The notes under the pieces were generated by a model. It saw only the letters and a list, made by a program, of their open reading frames with translations, had not been told where the DNA came from and did not search any database. A program made the position numbers and the translations under genes. DNA of 64,000 nt from Strongyloides papillosus (lineage: Eukaryota; Nematoda; Chromadorea; Rhabditida; Strongyloididae). The DNA is taken from NCBI GenBank assembly GCA_005656395.1, contig SRSI01000011.1, forward strand, positions 124,001 to 188,000. Reading direction: 5' to 3'. Positions 11,385 through 22,497 of the stretch are shown in pieces; the first letter of the stretch is position 1, and each line of letters opens with the position of its first letter.

Positions 11385-11520
11385 TTAAATGTCACATATA
11401 TTTTTGTGAAAACAGACAGCAAAATTTATGCGACAATCTAATGTTTTCCGTTGTTTGAAACATTTTTGTTGTCGCTTGACATTTTTCTAATTCGAAAAAA
11501 ATTAATTTTTATTGGTGGAA
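11385..11520. repeat. Spacer block G, copy 4 (partial)
   Basis: Contains cacatatatttttgtgaaaa, a tgcgacaatcta word and catttttgttgtcgcttga, matching the starts of the other G copies; similarity fades after about 11,520. This marks the right edge of the duplicated array. Confidence 0.55.
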
Positions 11521-12300
11521 AATTTTTTAATTTTTGAAGAATTGTCAAAATTTCTCTCTTTTTATTTTGTGTGCTGTTAATTAAAATATTTAAAGTTGTA
11601 GAAATTTATATTTAATTTTTTTAATATGAACAAAAACTTGCAATTTTAATGTTTGAATATTTAAATATTTCTAAATATTTCAATTTAACACTTTTTCTAA
11701 AAATGTAAAAAAGTAACGAATATTAATTCAATTTTTATAATTTTTAGTTTTTATCAAAAAAACGGTACATTTTTTCGTGCGTATAAATTATTTCTCTAAA
11801 AGGAATAAATAAAAATAAGATGTGTTCAGATATAATATTTGCAAAAAATGAAAAAAGGAAAAATTATGGCCAGATTCTCAGAAAATCACTTCTGTTCGTT
11901 GAAAAGAAAAAATACAATTGATATGTTGGCATTTTTTTTAATTAATCATGGTATAAAGGCATTAATAGTTGATAGTAATCGTTGTCAAGGGGACCAAGAG
12001 AAGGGTTTCAATGGTATTTGAATTTTTAGTATTGTTGTTGAGCTAGAGGTATAGATATTTGTGGATTAGATCATGTTGTTATTTTGTTAAATTACTATAA
12101 GATTTTAACTTTTATTCATAAAGTTGAAAATTTGGGATCATAAAGGAGGAAAAAGTGACAACATTTTACGATAAAAAGTAATTACATATTAGCTTGTGAA
12201 GTTTCAAATGTAAGATAAATTTAGTTTAACTATTTAATAATTATTGGCTAACATTGTAAATTGATGTTGTTAGAAAATTGAATATTCATAGAACAAAGGA
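11521..12300. other. Intergenic, nothing recognised
   Basis: AT-rich sequence with one 60-codon open stretch at 11,839-12,021 that has no recognisable domain, no nearby exons and no codon signal; I do not call it a gene. Confidence 0.5.
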
Positions 12301-12301
12301 T

Positions 12302-12480
12302 GAATGATACAATGCAATATAAAGAAAAACGATTTAATTTAAAAAATGAATACTACAATAAAAAGAAAGATGAATTAATTTAAAAAAAATGAATATTACA
12401 ATACAATATAAGGAAGAATGATTTAATTATAAAAAATTCATTACTAACACGACGACAAACATTCTTTTATTTTCCGTGTT
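12302..12480. repeat. Tandem degenerate 44-bp repeat joined to a MITE-like end
   Basis: Three imperfect copies of a unit like gaatattacaatacaatata followed by a gaaaaatgatttaatt-like word lie head to tail (about 12302, 12346, 12390). The last continues into attactaacacgacgacaaa and a ttcttttattttccgtg end. This last part closely matches 55,336-55,425 in the intron of the Gly/Cys-rich gene. It ends about 25 bp before the start codon of the next gene. Confidence 0.6.
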
Positions 12481-12504
12481 AGCTGTGACGTCAAATTGGA
12501 TACA

Positions 12505-13888
12505 ATGTCTTTTTCCAATAATGGCGAATATGTTGATGATGGCGAAATTTGTTGGAAAGACTCACCAAAAGCATTTCCAGTTCAAGAAGAAAGAGCTTTA
12601 AGTACGTTTTATAAAATTAAATTATTTTTTATTGTATATTTTAGTTAAAAATAACATATGTGCTAAATTAATTCGTGATATGGACCAAGAAAAAGTTACT
12701 CCAAAGAAGCTTGAAGATTCACCTTTAGTTTTTCGGTCAAGAACACTACTTCCAATGAAAAAAATTGATGATGAAAAGTTAGATGATATCCCAGAATCAC
12801 CAAAATCTAGAGCAAGGAGGGTGCTAAGATTAATATCTAGATCAAATGGAGAAATGCGAGAGTTGTCTAAAGAAAACGTTGAAAATAGTAAAAATGAAAA
12901 AAAAGACGAGGCCCAGAGATCAATTTCATCTACAGATTTGGAAACCCAATTTAGTGGACAAATAATTGATACAATTTCTCAGAGCACTTTCATGACAGGT
13001 TTACTGGTATCTGGAAGAGTTACAAGTACTCCGAAGGTTGCTTCTAATAATATTTCTAAAAAACCTACTGAACTACAGCTGTATACTCACGATAATGAAG
13101 AAATCTTTACAGCAGATGGAACGTTTAAAAAGCCCTCTCATCGTGAGAATCTTGTTCAATCATTTGAGGAAAGAACGATAACTACCTCACAAGAAAGTTT
13201 CAAAGAGAACTGTGTTAGTAAGATAAGTCAAGAATTTAAAAAGTCTTCAGTCCAAAAAATATGTACACCCTTTCAAAGACTTACGTGTATCAAAAAACAA
13301 ATAGATAATACTAGGATTACAAGTAATTGTAATAAAGATAATTTAAAAAAAGAAACCATAAAGATTTCCCTTGTCCTGACTACAAATAAACTGATGAATG
13401 ATCAGAATAAGAACATTTCTCCTCAACAAATTAACTTTGCTGCTAAAGATTTGGACGACATTGACGATGACTTCTATAGTGACGATACAAGTGGTTTTGC
13501 TAGTAATTCAGGGAAAAGTGTTAATAATCCAAATGACCTATCGCAGAAAAATGGCTGTTCTGTTTCTCCAATATCCAGAATCCAAGCAAAACATCCAAAT
13601 GTAAATATGTATAATATAAAGGAAAACATTTTAGCTAAAAGCATCAAAGAAGATCCTATTAAAGATGACTTTTACGATGATTCCGGAGACGACTTTTTCG
13701 ACAGTATAAATGAAAGTGAATTTCTAATAAAAGAAGTTGAAGAAAGTATAGAGAATATAAGCAAACGTAAATCCCTATCTAGTTCAATAAGTGATCAGTC
13801 AACGGACATTAAAAAACCTTATTTGGAAATAAAAAATTATCCAATTGAGGATGATTTCTACGACGATGACGTGGATTTTAACTTCTGA
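12505..13888 (+). CDS. Acidic disordered protein with three DDFYDD-like motifs
   Basis: Two exons, 12505-12601 and 12645-13888, 43-nt intron in phase 1; 446 residues. I do not recognise the family. The protein is hydrophilic, Ser/Lys/Asp-rich and has no signal peptide or membrane segment. Near the middle and end it carries a repeated acidic-aromatic motif: DDIDDDFYSDD, PIKDDFYDDSGDDFFDS and, at the extreme C-terminus, PIEDDFYDDDVDFNF. The N-terminal half has a basic patch (SPKSRARRVLRLISRS). Such repeated short motifs in disordered sequence often serve as docking sites, but no partner can be named. The start is chosen because exon 1 has an open frame and a good GTACGT donor in the matching phase. 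AATAAA-like signals follow near 13,965. Confidence 0.75.
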
Positions 13889-14528
13889 ATCTTCGAGGGA
13901 AATTTACTTTTTGTATCATCTGTATATAGAAAACTGTAATATATGGTTTATTTATAACCACTAAATAAATTTTATGTATATATGTAATATTAAGAGTAAA
14001 AACTTTCATGTAATATATAGTATTTATTTTATAAATTTTTTTATAACAATTGTTAGTTATTTATTGAAATTATTTTATTTATATTCAAACTTAAAGTCAA
14101 ACTTTATTGTATCTTTGGAAAAGCATTTAAATTCATCAGCAAAAAGATTTTTAATATTATTATCCACATTTATAGTTTCATAAAATTGTATAAACATAAA
14201 GAAAACTTGTGTTGAGGAGATTGGTAAAAGCTTAAGGGCATTCAAGAGGAAGTTACTTAATCTTTAATTACTAAATTCTTCAGCTACATTTCATATTTCT
14301 ATGTAACAATATATTATTTCTCCTTGTTTCACATTTAAAAACTTATTAATAATATTTCGAAAAAGATAAGGTATATTTATATTTATGAAAAACATTAATC
14401 TTTATCCAAATTACGATATTAATTTTTATTTACAAAACAATAACACCAATCTTTTGCAACTTCTTATGATGGAGTTCACAATATAACACAAAATGAAGTA
14501 AAAATTAATAACTTTTTCCACATATTTA
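13889..14528. other. Intergenic, nothing recognised
   Basis: AT-rich 3' flank; a short open stretch at 13,974-14,183 is low-complexity and not supported as a gene. Confidence 0.5.
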
Positions 14529-15031
14529 TACCCTAATTTCATGCGTATAATGCGAGAAGAAAATCCGTATGCGAAAACATTTTTGTTGCATAAATAATGG
14601 CATATTATTTATATTTTTTGTTCTGTTTTTTTAAAATTTCGATGAAAAAGAAGGTCCAAAATAGCGTAGGAGAAGTTGAAGACCATTGATCTTGCTAGGT
14701 TGCAGTGCTTCCCGGTGGAATGGTGAAGCTTAAAAACCGTGAGTAATGAATGTATCAAAAATAGTTCCAAAAAAGGGTTGACTAATAAATTGGATCTTTC
14801 AAGATTAGAAGATGCATTGGGAAATTCCCATCTGAATAGTTAAAAAACAGTTATTGCAAAAACTGTAGACTTTGGCAATAAAATTTCGTGGAAAGTAAGC
14901 ACATTTGCTGAAAACAATGGCAAAATATACGCGAAAAAAAGTCCCGCGAATAAAAGAATAAATTGCCAATGTTGACATTTCCTAACTAAGTTTTTTTAAA
15001 ACTCTCGCATTATACGCATGAAATTAGGGTA
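14529..15031. mobile_element. MITE, 503 bp, with 29-bp perfect terminal inverted repeats
   Basis: The left end (14529-14557) and right end (15003-15031) are exact reverse complements over 29 bases (taccctaatttcatgcgtat... inward). The outermost TA on each side could be a TA target duplication, as in Tc1/mariner-type elements, leaving 27-bp TIRs. The interior (including gttgcagtgcttcccggtgg) is locally richer in GC and has no long ORF, so it is non-autonomous. Perfect TIRs suggest recent insertion. Confidence 0.85.
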
Positions 15032-15248
15032 ATATTACTTATGTTGCCTTTTTAAACGATGTATAATATTCTTTATTTAATTGTTAGTTTTTTAGAGCAT
15101 TATAACATAAAATAAAAATTTTCTGTCGTAAAACAGGCACCTTACTCTATTATCAAACATTAATAATAATATAAAAAGAAGAGGAAGAAAAAACATTCAC
15201 ATTTTCATCCTCTACTAATTTACTTACTTTTATTGTTAATTATAAAAT

Positions 15249-16859
15249 ATGGATGCTACAAAAGAAATATCGTTTACCGAATTAATGAAAATTGATGGTG
15301 TTAGGAGACATATCTTGAAATATACTTTAAAATTTAGTGATATTAAAAATTTGGCAAGAACATGTAAAAGTCTTTGTGTGTTAATTAGCGGAGATTCAAT
15401 TGGGAGAGATATCATGTGGATTGATGATTATTCTTACCTAACTATTAAATGTAAACGGGGTTTTAAAAATGTTTCTAAAGTACCAATATGGGAAAGAGTT
15501 AATATTACTAAGAATAAACGTTATGGTGAGCAACTTGAAGAAGGGAGCCAATATTATGGGGAAACAATTAACTACAGAAATGTGATATTTATTGTTGTCA
15601 ACCTGGATATTGGAACGTATACTCATGAGGAACATGTGTCGTTAGTTCGAAAGATTGCTGAGGAACTCACGTTAAATCACCAATTAAGAAGTGATGTTGA
15701 AACTTTAGATTTTAGAAATATATGTGATAGACGACAGCGTTCATTGTTAATTGAATGCATAAGCTATATGAATCATGGCAGTGTGAAGCGTATTAAACTT
15801 CCCGTAGATATCTTAAAAAATTGCAAATGTTTGCGTAATCCTAATGTATGGGTTCGAGATATGTTTGATGGTTTTCCTAACCTCAAAGAAGTTTATTTTT
15901 CTGTCCAATTTAGTGAATCCCGATACAAAACATCTTTTGGGAACGGAAGCACCATATTATATATCATTAAAAGTTTGGCAAAAAAAAGAAATGGCACAAT
16001 AATTTTTAAACATGTACCCCCTGACGATGTTGAATTCATTAAAAATGTCAGAAAAATTTATGGACTCTGTGATCGTTATGGTGTCAAAATTAAATTAGAA
16101 ATATTCTCAGATGATCTAAATATTGTAGAAAAATCTATACATATTACAAATCCTAGTAATGCACCTTTTTCAATAAATAGCTTGATAACAGTATATAGAC
16201 TAGTTATTCATTGTTCAAAGCCTTTCCCGGAGTACATTGAAAATTTCCGCTTTTATGAAAATCTTGAAGTATTAAACATACGCCTTTATCATATTAATTT
16301 CAGTGATGGCATCAAAAATACGTGTATGTCAGATTTGGATAGATACTCTTTTAGAAATTGCAGAAAATTAAAAGAAGTTACATTATACTATATGGGAAAT
16401 TGTAATGAACATAGCGAATGTACTGAAGAAATGTTTGTAAACAATTTATTATTTATTGGATCGCTAATGCCTGATACAGTTGAGAGATTAAAAATAAATA
16501 ATTATCAACGACGTTTATCTATGTCAAGTAGGATAACAGAGAAGTTATCTGAATACATGCCAAATGTTAAAATGTTAACATTATATAATGGAGAATTCAA
16601 GAATTGTGATTGCCTAGGCGCTTTTAAAAATCTTGAAATTTTCATAACAAGGGGAAGTCCAATCATTGAAATTCCCAAAACGATTAAACTTTTCGTCGCC
16701 GATCTAAGTGGTTATATAGATCATGACAAAGAAATAGTTAGAAGATATTCTAAAAGATTTTTAAAATATTTACATACTACAACTGGAGAATATATTTTTT
16801 TCAATGATATAACTCAATGGAGAAAGTATAAATGTGTAATTCAGAAATATCATGATTAA
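15249..16859 (+). CDS. F-box-like protein with leucine-rich-repeat-like C-terminus
   Basis: Single exon, 536 residues, with an ATG directly after an AT-rich leader (aattataaaatATGG). Residues about 8-50 (TELMKIDGVRRHILKYTLKF, then SDIKNLARTCKSLCVLI) fit the F-box fold: two hydrophobic helices then the NLARTCKSL helix seen in SCF adaptor proteins. The rest contains irregular leucine-rich stretches such as LEVLNIRLYHINFSD, LKEVTLYYMGN and VKMLTLYNGEFKNCDCLGAF, suggesting a divergent LRR substrate-binding region. By family logic it would bind Skp1 and recruit a target for ubiquitination. F-box genes are numerous and fast-evolving in nematodes, so no ortholog is proposed. AATAAA near 16,917. Confidence 0.75.
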   Translation: MDATKEISFTELMKIDGVRRHILKYTLKFSDIKNLARTCKSLCVLISGDSIGRDIMWIDDYSYLTIKCKRGFKNVSKVPIWERVNITKNKRYGEQLEEGSQYYGETINYRNVIFIVVNLDIGTYTHEEHVSLVRKIAEELTLNHQLRSDVETLDFRNICDRRQRSLLIECISYMNHGSVKRIKLPVDILKNCKCLRNPNVWVRDMFDGFPNLKEVYFSVQFSESRYKTSFGNGSTILYIIKSLAKKRNGTIIFKHVPPDDVEFIKNVRKIYGLCDRYGVKIKLEIFSDDLNIVEKSIHITNPSNAPFSINSLITVYRLVIHCSKPFPEYIENFRFYENLEVLNIRLYHINFSDGIKNTCMSDLDRYSFRNCRKLKEVTLYYMGNCNEHSECTEEMFVNNLLFIGSLMPDTVERLKINNYQRRLSMSSRITEKLSEYMPNVKMLTLYNGEFKNCDCLGAFKNLEIFITRGSPIIEIPKTIKLFVADLSGYIDHDKEIVRRYSKRFLKYLHTTTGEYIFFNDITQWRKYKCVIQKYHD

Positions 16860-17726
16860 ACTAGTTTTTTTTTATATTGTACTTATTTGTATATGACTGT
16901 GAGAAATTTTTTTTTAATAAATGTTATATGAATTGTACTGCTTTAATTTTTATTCACTTTAAACAATGTTTCTATTATTTATGTAATGGTGAAAGGTTCC
17001 TAAAATGGAATGAATACTATAAAACTTTGTTGAAATAATGGATTATTCATTTTTCCCTTTTTTGATTTAGAAAAATTTTATTAATTAATCCCAGATGTGA
17101 TTTACCGTTTCATTAACATGGAGCTGAAACTGTTAATTCTAAAATTTCAAAGATTTCAGCTCAGGTAACAATCCAATTTATTTTACAAAATTACATGTCT
17201 TAAAATTCTCAAAGTTAGTTGATAATAAATGAGATTATTGTAAATCCACGTAACGTAACTTTATATACTAACAGAAACATTTTTCTAACCAAATACATCA
17301 TTTAACTTCTCATACTAAAAATCATTACTTTTATCTAAATATGATTTTTCATTAATATTATTAAGTTTTCACTGATTTAGGTAATTAAAATTTATTGAAT
17401 CTGCACAAAAATCTAAACATGCCGATTTGACGGATCATGAAAAATGAGCTAGAACGTATAAACAAAATGGGTAAAACCATAGTCTACAAAATGCTTACAA
17501 ATATACCCATTTTTTATATAAAATTATGTGTCAAACCGACATGTTTAGATTCTCTGTGAAGTTTATACAAGCAAATTCAAATAATTACTAGTTCAAAAGA
17601 TAAATTTATTTGACACCAGGAAGAAAGATTCTAATAAAAATCTATTATGTGTATGCTAACCATCAATAAAAGAAGCAATTATCTACAATTATTTACATTC
17701 CAAACTAAACGTATAAATATATTTAT
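16860..17726. other. Intergenic between converging genes; holds a small TIR element
   Basis: The F-box-like gene (+) and the OPA1 gene (-) converge here. Apart from the inverted-repeat element at 17404-17558, only AT-rich flank is seen. Confidence 0.5.
17404..17558. mobile_element. Small MITE-like inverted repeat, 155 bp
   Basis: The left arm reads ...atctaaacatgccgatttga and the right arm, reverse-complemented, ...atctaaacatgtcggtttga: about 28 bp with a few mismatches and a one-base indel. An inner pair (aaaatgggta and tacccatttt) is also inverted. No coding capacity. Confidence 0.65.
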
Positions 17727-20526
17727 TTATGCTTTTTCCTCACGTAACTGTAGAATGAAATTCTCTAACTTCTCTTGGATGTGACGAACTTGACGTAACT
17801 CCTCAGCAAGTTCTACACGTCGTCCAGTTAAATATTTCTTTTTGAGTTCACTATCATGTGACCATTCATCAAGAAGAGACTTAATTTCTTTTTCTAAGTT
17901 TCTTTGTTCTGTTGACATTATCTGTTGTCGTAAGGCAGTTGATGAAAGCTCAATCATTTTAGAAATACGATGGAAAAAGATTATTATGTGTGTCTCGATG
18001 TCTCCATCGTTAAATCCTTGTTTGTAATTTTGATAGTAATTCTTCCATTCTGCAGAGACACGCAGAAGTTTAGAAAGAAAATGTTCTTTGTAAATTAATC
18101 TCCATTGGCGTCTTATTATATCGTTTGGCACTTCATAGAAACCTCGTGATTCAAGGCTTCTTTTTACAATTGTCATATCGTCATCGGTTAAACCACTCTT
18201 ATGTTCAGGATCATTAGAAATAATGTTTTTTAAGTCTTGTTGAATACTACTATTCAGAAGTTGTTCTTCAGTTGGAGTGGTCCAACTAATCCAAGAACCT
18301 ATCAAACTGGGTCCTCTGGCTTCATTAATAATATTCCTAACTTCATTAAGTCTCTCCGAAACTTTTTCATTCATAAATTTACATGCTTTCTCCCATGTAG
18401 CACGATCATTTATAGCTCTATCATCTAATGCTTGGAATTGAATAACTTTCAAATAATCAACAGCTTTCTTATCCCATGAATGGAATTTCAAAGATGCATC
18501 AAGGACAGCTTCTTTCAAATTGTCAAATATTCCATCTTTTTCATGTTTTTGATTATTACTATTGCGCACCAAATGTGTAAAAACATAGGACAAAGTTTCA
18601 TACCCACTTGCAACACTCTTGTAAGCAAGTTCCTTCTCAGCGAAATGTCTTAATTTAATATCAAGTTGAGTATTAAATGTCCCAGTATTGTCAACAGAAC
18701 ATGCTGGCATAAGTACTTGATCAAAAATATTAAAAGAAATTAAATGCCATAATTTGTCACGTACTTCTTTTTCCCAGGTATCTGCTTTGACAAGAGACAG
18801 ATTTACGATTTCATCAAGAATCTCTCCTCGTGCTCTATCAAATAACTCATCTCTGTTAAGTTCCCGTATTCTTGGGAAATTATTACGCCACTCTGCTTCA
18901 AGATTAAAGCGTGTTGCTCTAAAAGAATCAGCCTGAGTCTCTATTGAATCTTTAACCATTTTCCAAAATCTATCAGATACAGCTAAAGTCATATTTTTGG
19001 TAGTTAATTGACTTGGAGTTAAAAGACCCTCTCTAAGTAATCTTGATTTTTCAAAAAATTGCTCCTCATAGTGTTTGATATCATCTATGCTATCAGCTTT
19101 ATTACCCCGTCCAGTAACGACACCGAAATATCCTAATGCCTTCATTGGAAACAGTGTTCCTTCTAAAATGCGTTTTACTCTATTGAGATTCTGAAGATTA
19201 GCTTCAGCTAAATCAATCTTTGTTAGAACAAAGATTGTACGTCTCCCATAGGGATCTATTGAACTGACAAGATCTGTAACATTACTTCTTTCAGCATCTA
19301 TTGAACCATCTTGAATGCATAATATAATTGCATTAGGATTTTCCATGTATTGTTTTGCCATTTTTATGATGTCGTCTTTTGTCTCACGGGCCATATCAGC
19401 AGTTACTGTTGAAATGACTCCCGGTAGATCAATTAAAACAATCCTACTTAAATTAGGTCCTTTTACTGTTAAACTGATGACATCTTGAGAGACAGTCTTC
19501 CCATCAGCAACTGAATTCCTCATTCGAACTTCAATTTCATTTCTTAGTGATTCTAAATCTTTTTCATTTGTAAGATCGAATTCTCTTGCAGAATCTCTAA
19601 ATTGAGCAACATGATAAGGCCCCTCTGAAAGTGTTACTTTTACAGGTGAACGTGTCATCATTTCTCCTGAACCACGTGGGAATATCCTTGCTTGTGCAAC
19701 CATCTCAAGAACTGAAGTTTTTCCAGCACTTTGATCTCCAACAACAACAACCCGTGGAAGGTTATCAGCAGTATTATATGAAGTATCGTATTCAGTTAAT
19801 ATGTCTAGAACTTCTGAGTACAGGTCTATTAAACTTCTTTTAACATTCTTAATGTACTTTAATGAAGTTTGATCTGACAGCAGAATTTTTTGCTTCAGAT
19901 TACAATTCTCTTTCTCTAGTCTTTCTAGTTCTTTTTGATATTGACATTGAACTTTAAGTAATTCTTCTTGTAATTTTTTTATTCTTTCCTCCTGTGACAT
20001 TACTTCTTCACCCTCCTCTTCTGTCTTTTTCTTTCCAAATGTGAAACCTCCAAAGGCAGCAAGCATTCCAGCACCTACTTTTTCTTTGTTATTATTACTA
20101 TTATTATCATTGGAATTTCCTTCTTTTTTTTCATCTGATTTAAACTCCTCAGATACTATTGCTTTGCTTTTAAGTTGTGGTATTTTATCAGAAAACTTAA
20201 ACCTATCCCAACTTCCAAGAATAGTCTCAACTTTTGTGCCAAATTTCTTAGTAACTGAACCATCTATCTTTAACCATGGTGGAATATCTGGAAGATTTTT
20301 TTTCCATTCATCATACCAATTGGCTGTGGCAACTCCACCACTTACAGCACCCCCAAACATCCAATATCTTAACTTTAATGCATGTCTCAATAAACCAGTG
20401 GCAATAGCACGTTTAGCAATGATATTATGATTACTATATTTGGTTAAACGACTAGAAATGTTTTATTGGTATATTTGAAGATGAATCCTACCTTTCATTG
20501 GGAAGCAAGTATCTAGAAATAGGCAT
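17727..20526 (-). CDS. eat-3: Mitochondrial inner-membrane dynamin, OPA1/EAT-3 type
   Basis: Exon 1 is 20492-20526 (ATG CCT ATT..., 35 nt), intron 40 nt, exon 2 17727-20451; 919 residues. The first ~45 residues ([14 protein letters not shown]..., then [14 protein letters not shown]) are basic and amphipathic, as in a mitochondrial presequence. A membrane segment ([17 protein letters not shown]) follows. Then a linker, a coiled coil ([19 protein letters not shown]...) and the dynamin GTPase: G1 GDQSAGKTS at about residue 250, G2 in [10 protein letters not shown]3 DLPG, G4 TKID. The middle and GED-like regions end at EEKA. By family knowledge it fuses inner membranes and shapes cristae. An overlapping ORF at 20463-20666 is in the wrong phase. 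Start and exon 1 phase were chosen because they keep the frame and restore the presequence. Confidence 0.92.
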
Positions 20527-21360
20527 TTTAGTATTGAAGTACACAAAATGCTAGATTTGTTAAATACTTTCTCAAAAATATCCTGTTTTCTATTGACAAT
20601 TTGAAGAATAAGCAAATAACAAACTTTCCAGTTGAGAGATAGACTGAAGTTGTGTGAACGTATCATAGTGATATTTCCTTATTTATATAGTATATGCTAA
20701 TTAATTTTAATATTTTAAAATTATATCTATAATTTTTATATTTTTATTAATTATATTTAATTTATAAATTATGGAAAATCACTAAATACAAGGAGAAATA
20801 AGTTTTTGAATGATTAAAACACCGGTATGCATTAAACATCCCTTCAAACTGTATGAATGTGTGTACTTTGTTTTTAGTTTTAAACTTTTTATTGAGGAAG
20901 TAATTTTATGATAACAAGTGTTTAATACTTTGATACATTTTATTTATCTGAAATAACTAATTGATGACAATCCAATAGTTTAGAATATGTGTTTACAATC
21001 TTAAAAATGTGTTTACCTTGACAATGCATCATTACACGTATAGTTTATGTAAAGAGATCACAATGTAAACGTGCGAATATCAAAAAATAAAAGAAAATGT
21101 ACTATTTTATGTTTTCTCATTTGTATTTTTATCACAGTTAAAATTTAATGATAGTACATTATTTTTTATCTTTGATTTCATAGTTTCATAGAGCTAAATT
21201 TAGATTTTTTATTTATGATTTTTGATGATATATCAAATAATGTACTCTGAATGTTATAAATAATCATTACATCAAAGTTTTTAATACAAATAATATTTAA
21301 AGTTTCGTTCTAAATTATTCTTATTATTTAGAATCGTTGTGTTTGGTAATAACAATTACC
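20527..21360. other. Divergent intergenic region between eat-3 and ETHE1
   Basis: AT-rich, 834 bp, presumably holding both promoters. No RNA gene or repeat recognised. Confidence 0.5.
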
Positions 21361-22166
21361 ATGGCTATGATTAAAAAACCATTTATCTTCCGTCAGGTAA
21401 ATTTCATGTTAACATATTATTTACTTAATCTTTTAGTTTTACGAAGCTGCAACATCAACATATACATATCTTATCGGATGTGAAAAAACAAGAGACGCCA
21501 TTATCGTCGATCCAGTTCTTGAAACTGTTGAAAGAGACTCAAAATACGTCAGAGAAATGGATTTAAACCTATTATACGGAATCAATACCCATGTACATGC
21601 TGATCATATAACTGGAACAGGAGAATTAAAAAAAGTATTTCCAAAAATGAAGTCAATTCTCAGCCCATATTCTGGTGGAAAAGCCGATATATACATAAAT
21701 TATGATAATCCTCTTAAAATCGGAGGATTAAGTTTCTATTTCTTATCGACACCAGGACATACCAATGGTTGCACAACGATAGTGTCGGATGATCTTGAAG
21801 CGTGTTTTACTGGTGATGCCTTATTAATAAGAGGTTGTGGCAGGACAGATTTTCAGGGTGGAAGTGCTGAAAAATTGTATAAATCAATTACAGAGAAAAT
21901 ATTTAAACTACCAGAACATTATAATGTTTACCCTGGACATGATTATAATGGTGTTCATAATTCTACTATAAGAGAAGAAAAAAAGTATAACCCACGGTTG
22001 ACGAAATCTTTAGAGGAATTTGTTGAGATAATGAAGAATCTTAATTTAGATAAACCAAAGCAAATAGGTAAGTGTTACATAATTTAAATTCCGTTGTTTT
22101 ATAAATAATTTTGTTTCAGAAAAGGCAGTTCCTGTAAATCTCAAAGATGGTATCACAAATAACTGA
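21361..22166 (+). CDS. ETHE1: Persulfide dioxygenase ETHE1
   Basis: Three exons: 21361-21396, 21437-22067, 22120-22166; 237 residues, the usual ETHE1 length. Metallo-beta-lactamase fold with the motif THVHADHITG at about residue 70, the iron-ligand region STPGHTNG, TGDALLIRGCGRTDFQGG (ligand Asp and the ETHE1-specific RGCGRTDFQ stretch) and YPGHDYNG. In the family this enzyme oxidises glutathione persulfide in the mitochondrial matrix, detoxifying sulfide. The N-terminus (MAMIKKPFIFRQ) is short and basic but not a strong presequence. The last exon, encoding EKAVPVNLKDGITNN, begins after a TTTCAG acceptor; the unspliced frame would end at KCYII. Confidence 0.93.
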
Positions 22167-22497
22167 CTCATTAATAAATACATTTTATATTTGTGAAGCT
22201 TTTATTGTATCAGAATGATGTGCAACTTCATAAAAGTTTATGTTAAAATTGTACATTCTTGTGTAGATTACGAATAAATTTAAATAATTTTTAAAAAAAA
22301 GAATTAAATAAACTAGTTTGTATACTTTTTGATTTTGAATTACGTAATATAGGCTTACGACTTTGAATAATTGCATTGACATCATTTAAAAGGATTATTG
22401 AGTATCTAAATAAGTATAAAGATGAAATACTTTTATTCATATTGTAAATTTCAACAGAATACTTCTATTTGTTTCTTCTATATTTGATATTCTAAAA

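Noticed and set aside
11839..12021. 60-codon ORF on the plus strand
   Set aside because: No domain, no adjacent exons and typical of chance ORFs in AT-rich intergenic DNA.
20463..20666. 67-codon minus-strand ORF upstream of the OPA1 gene (begins MIRSHNFSLSLNW)
   Set aside because: It overlaps the true first exon in another frame and cannot join exon 2 in phase; the ATG at 20,526 gives a good mitochondrial presequence.
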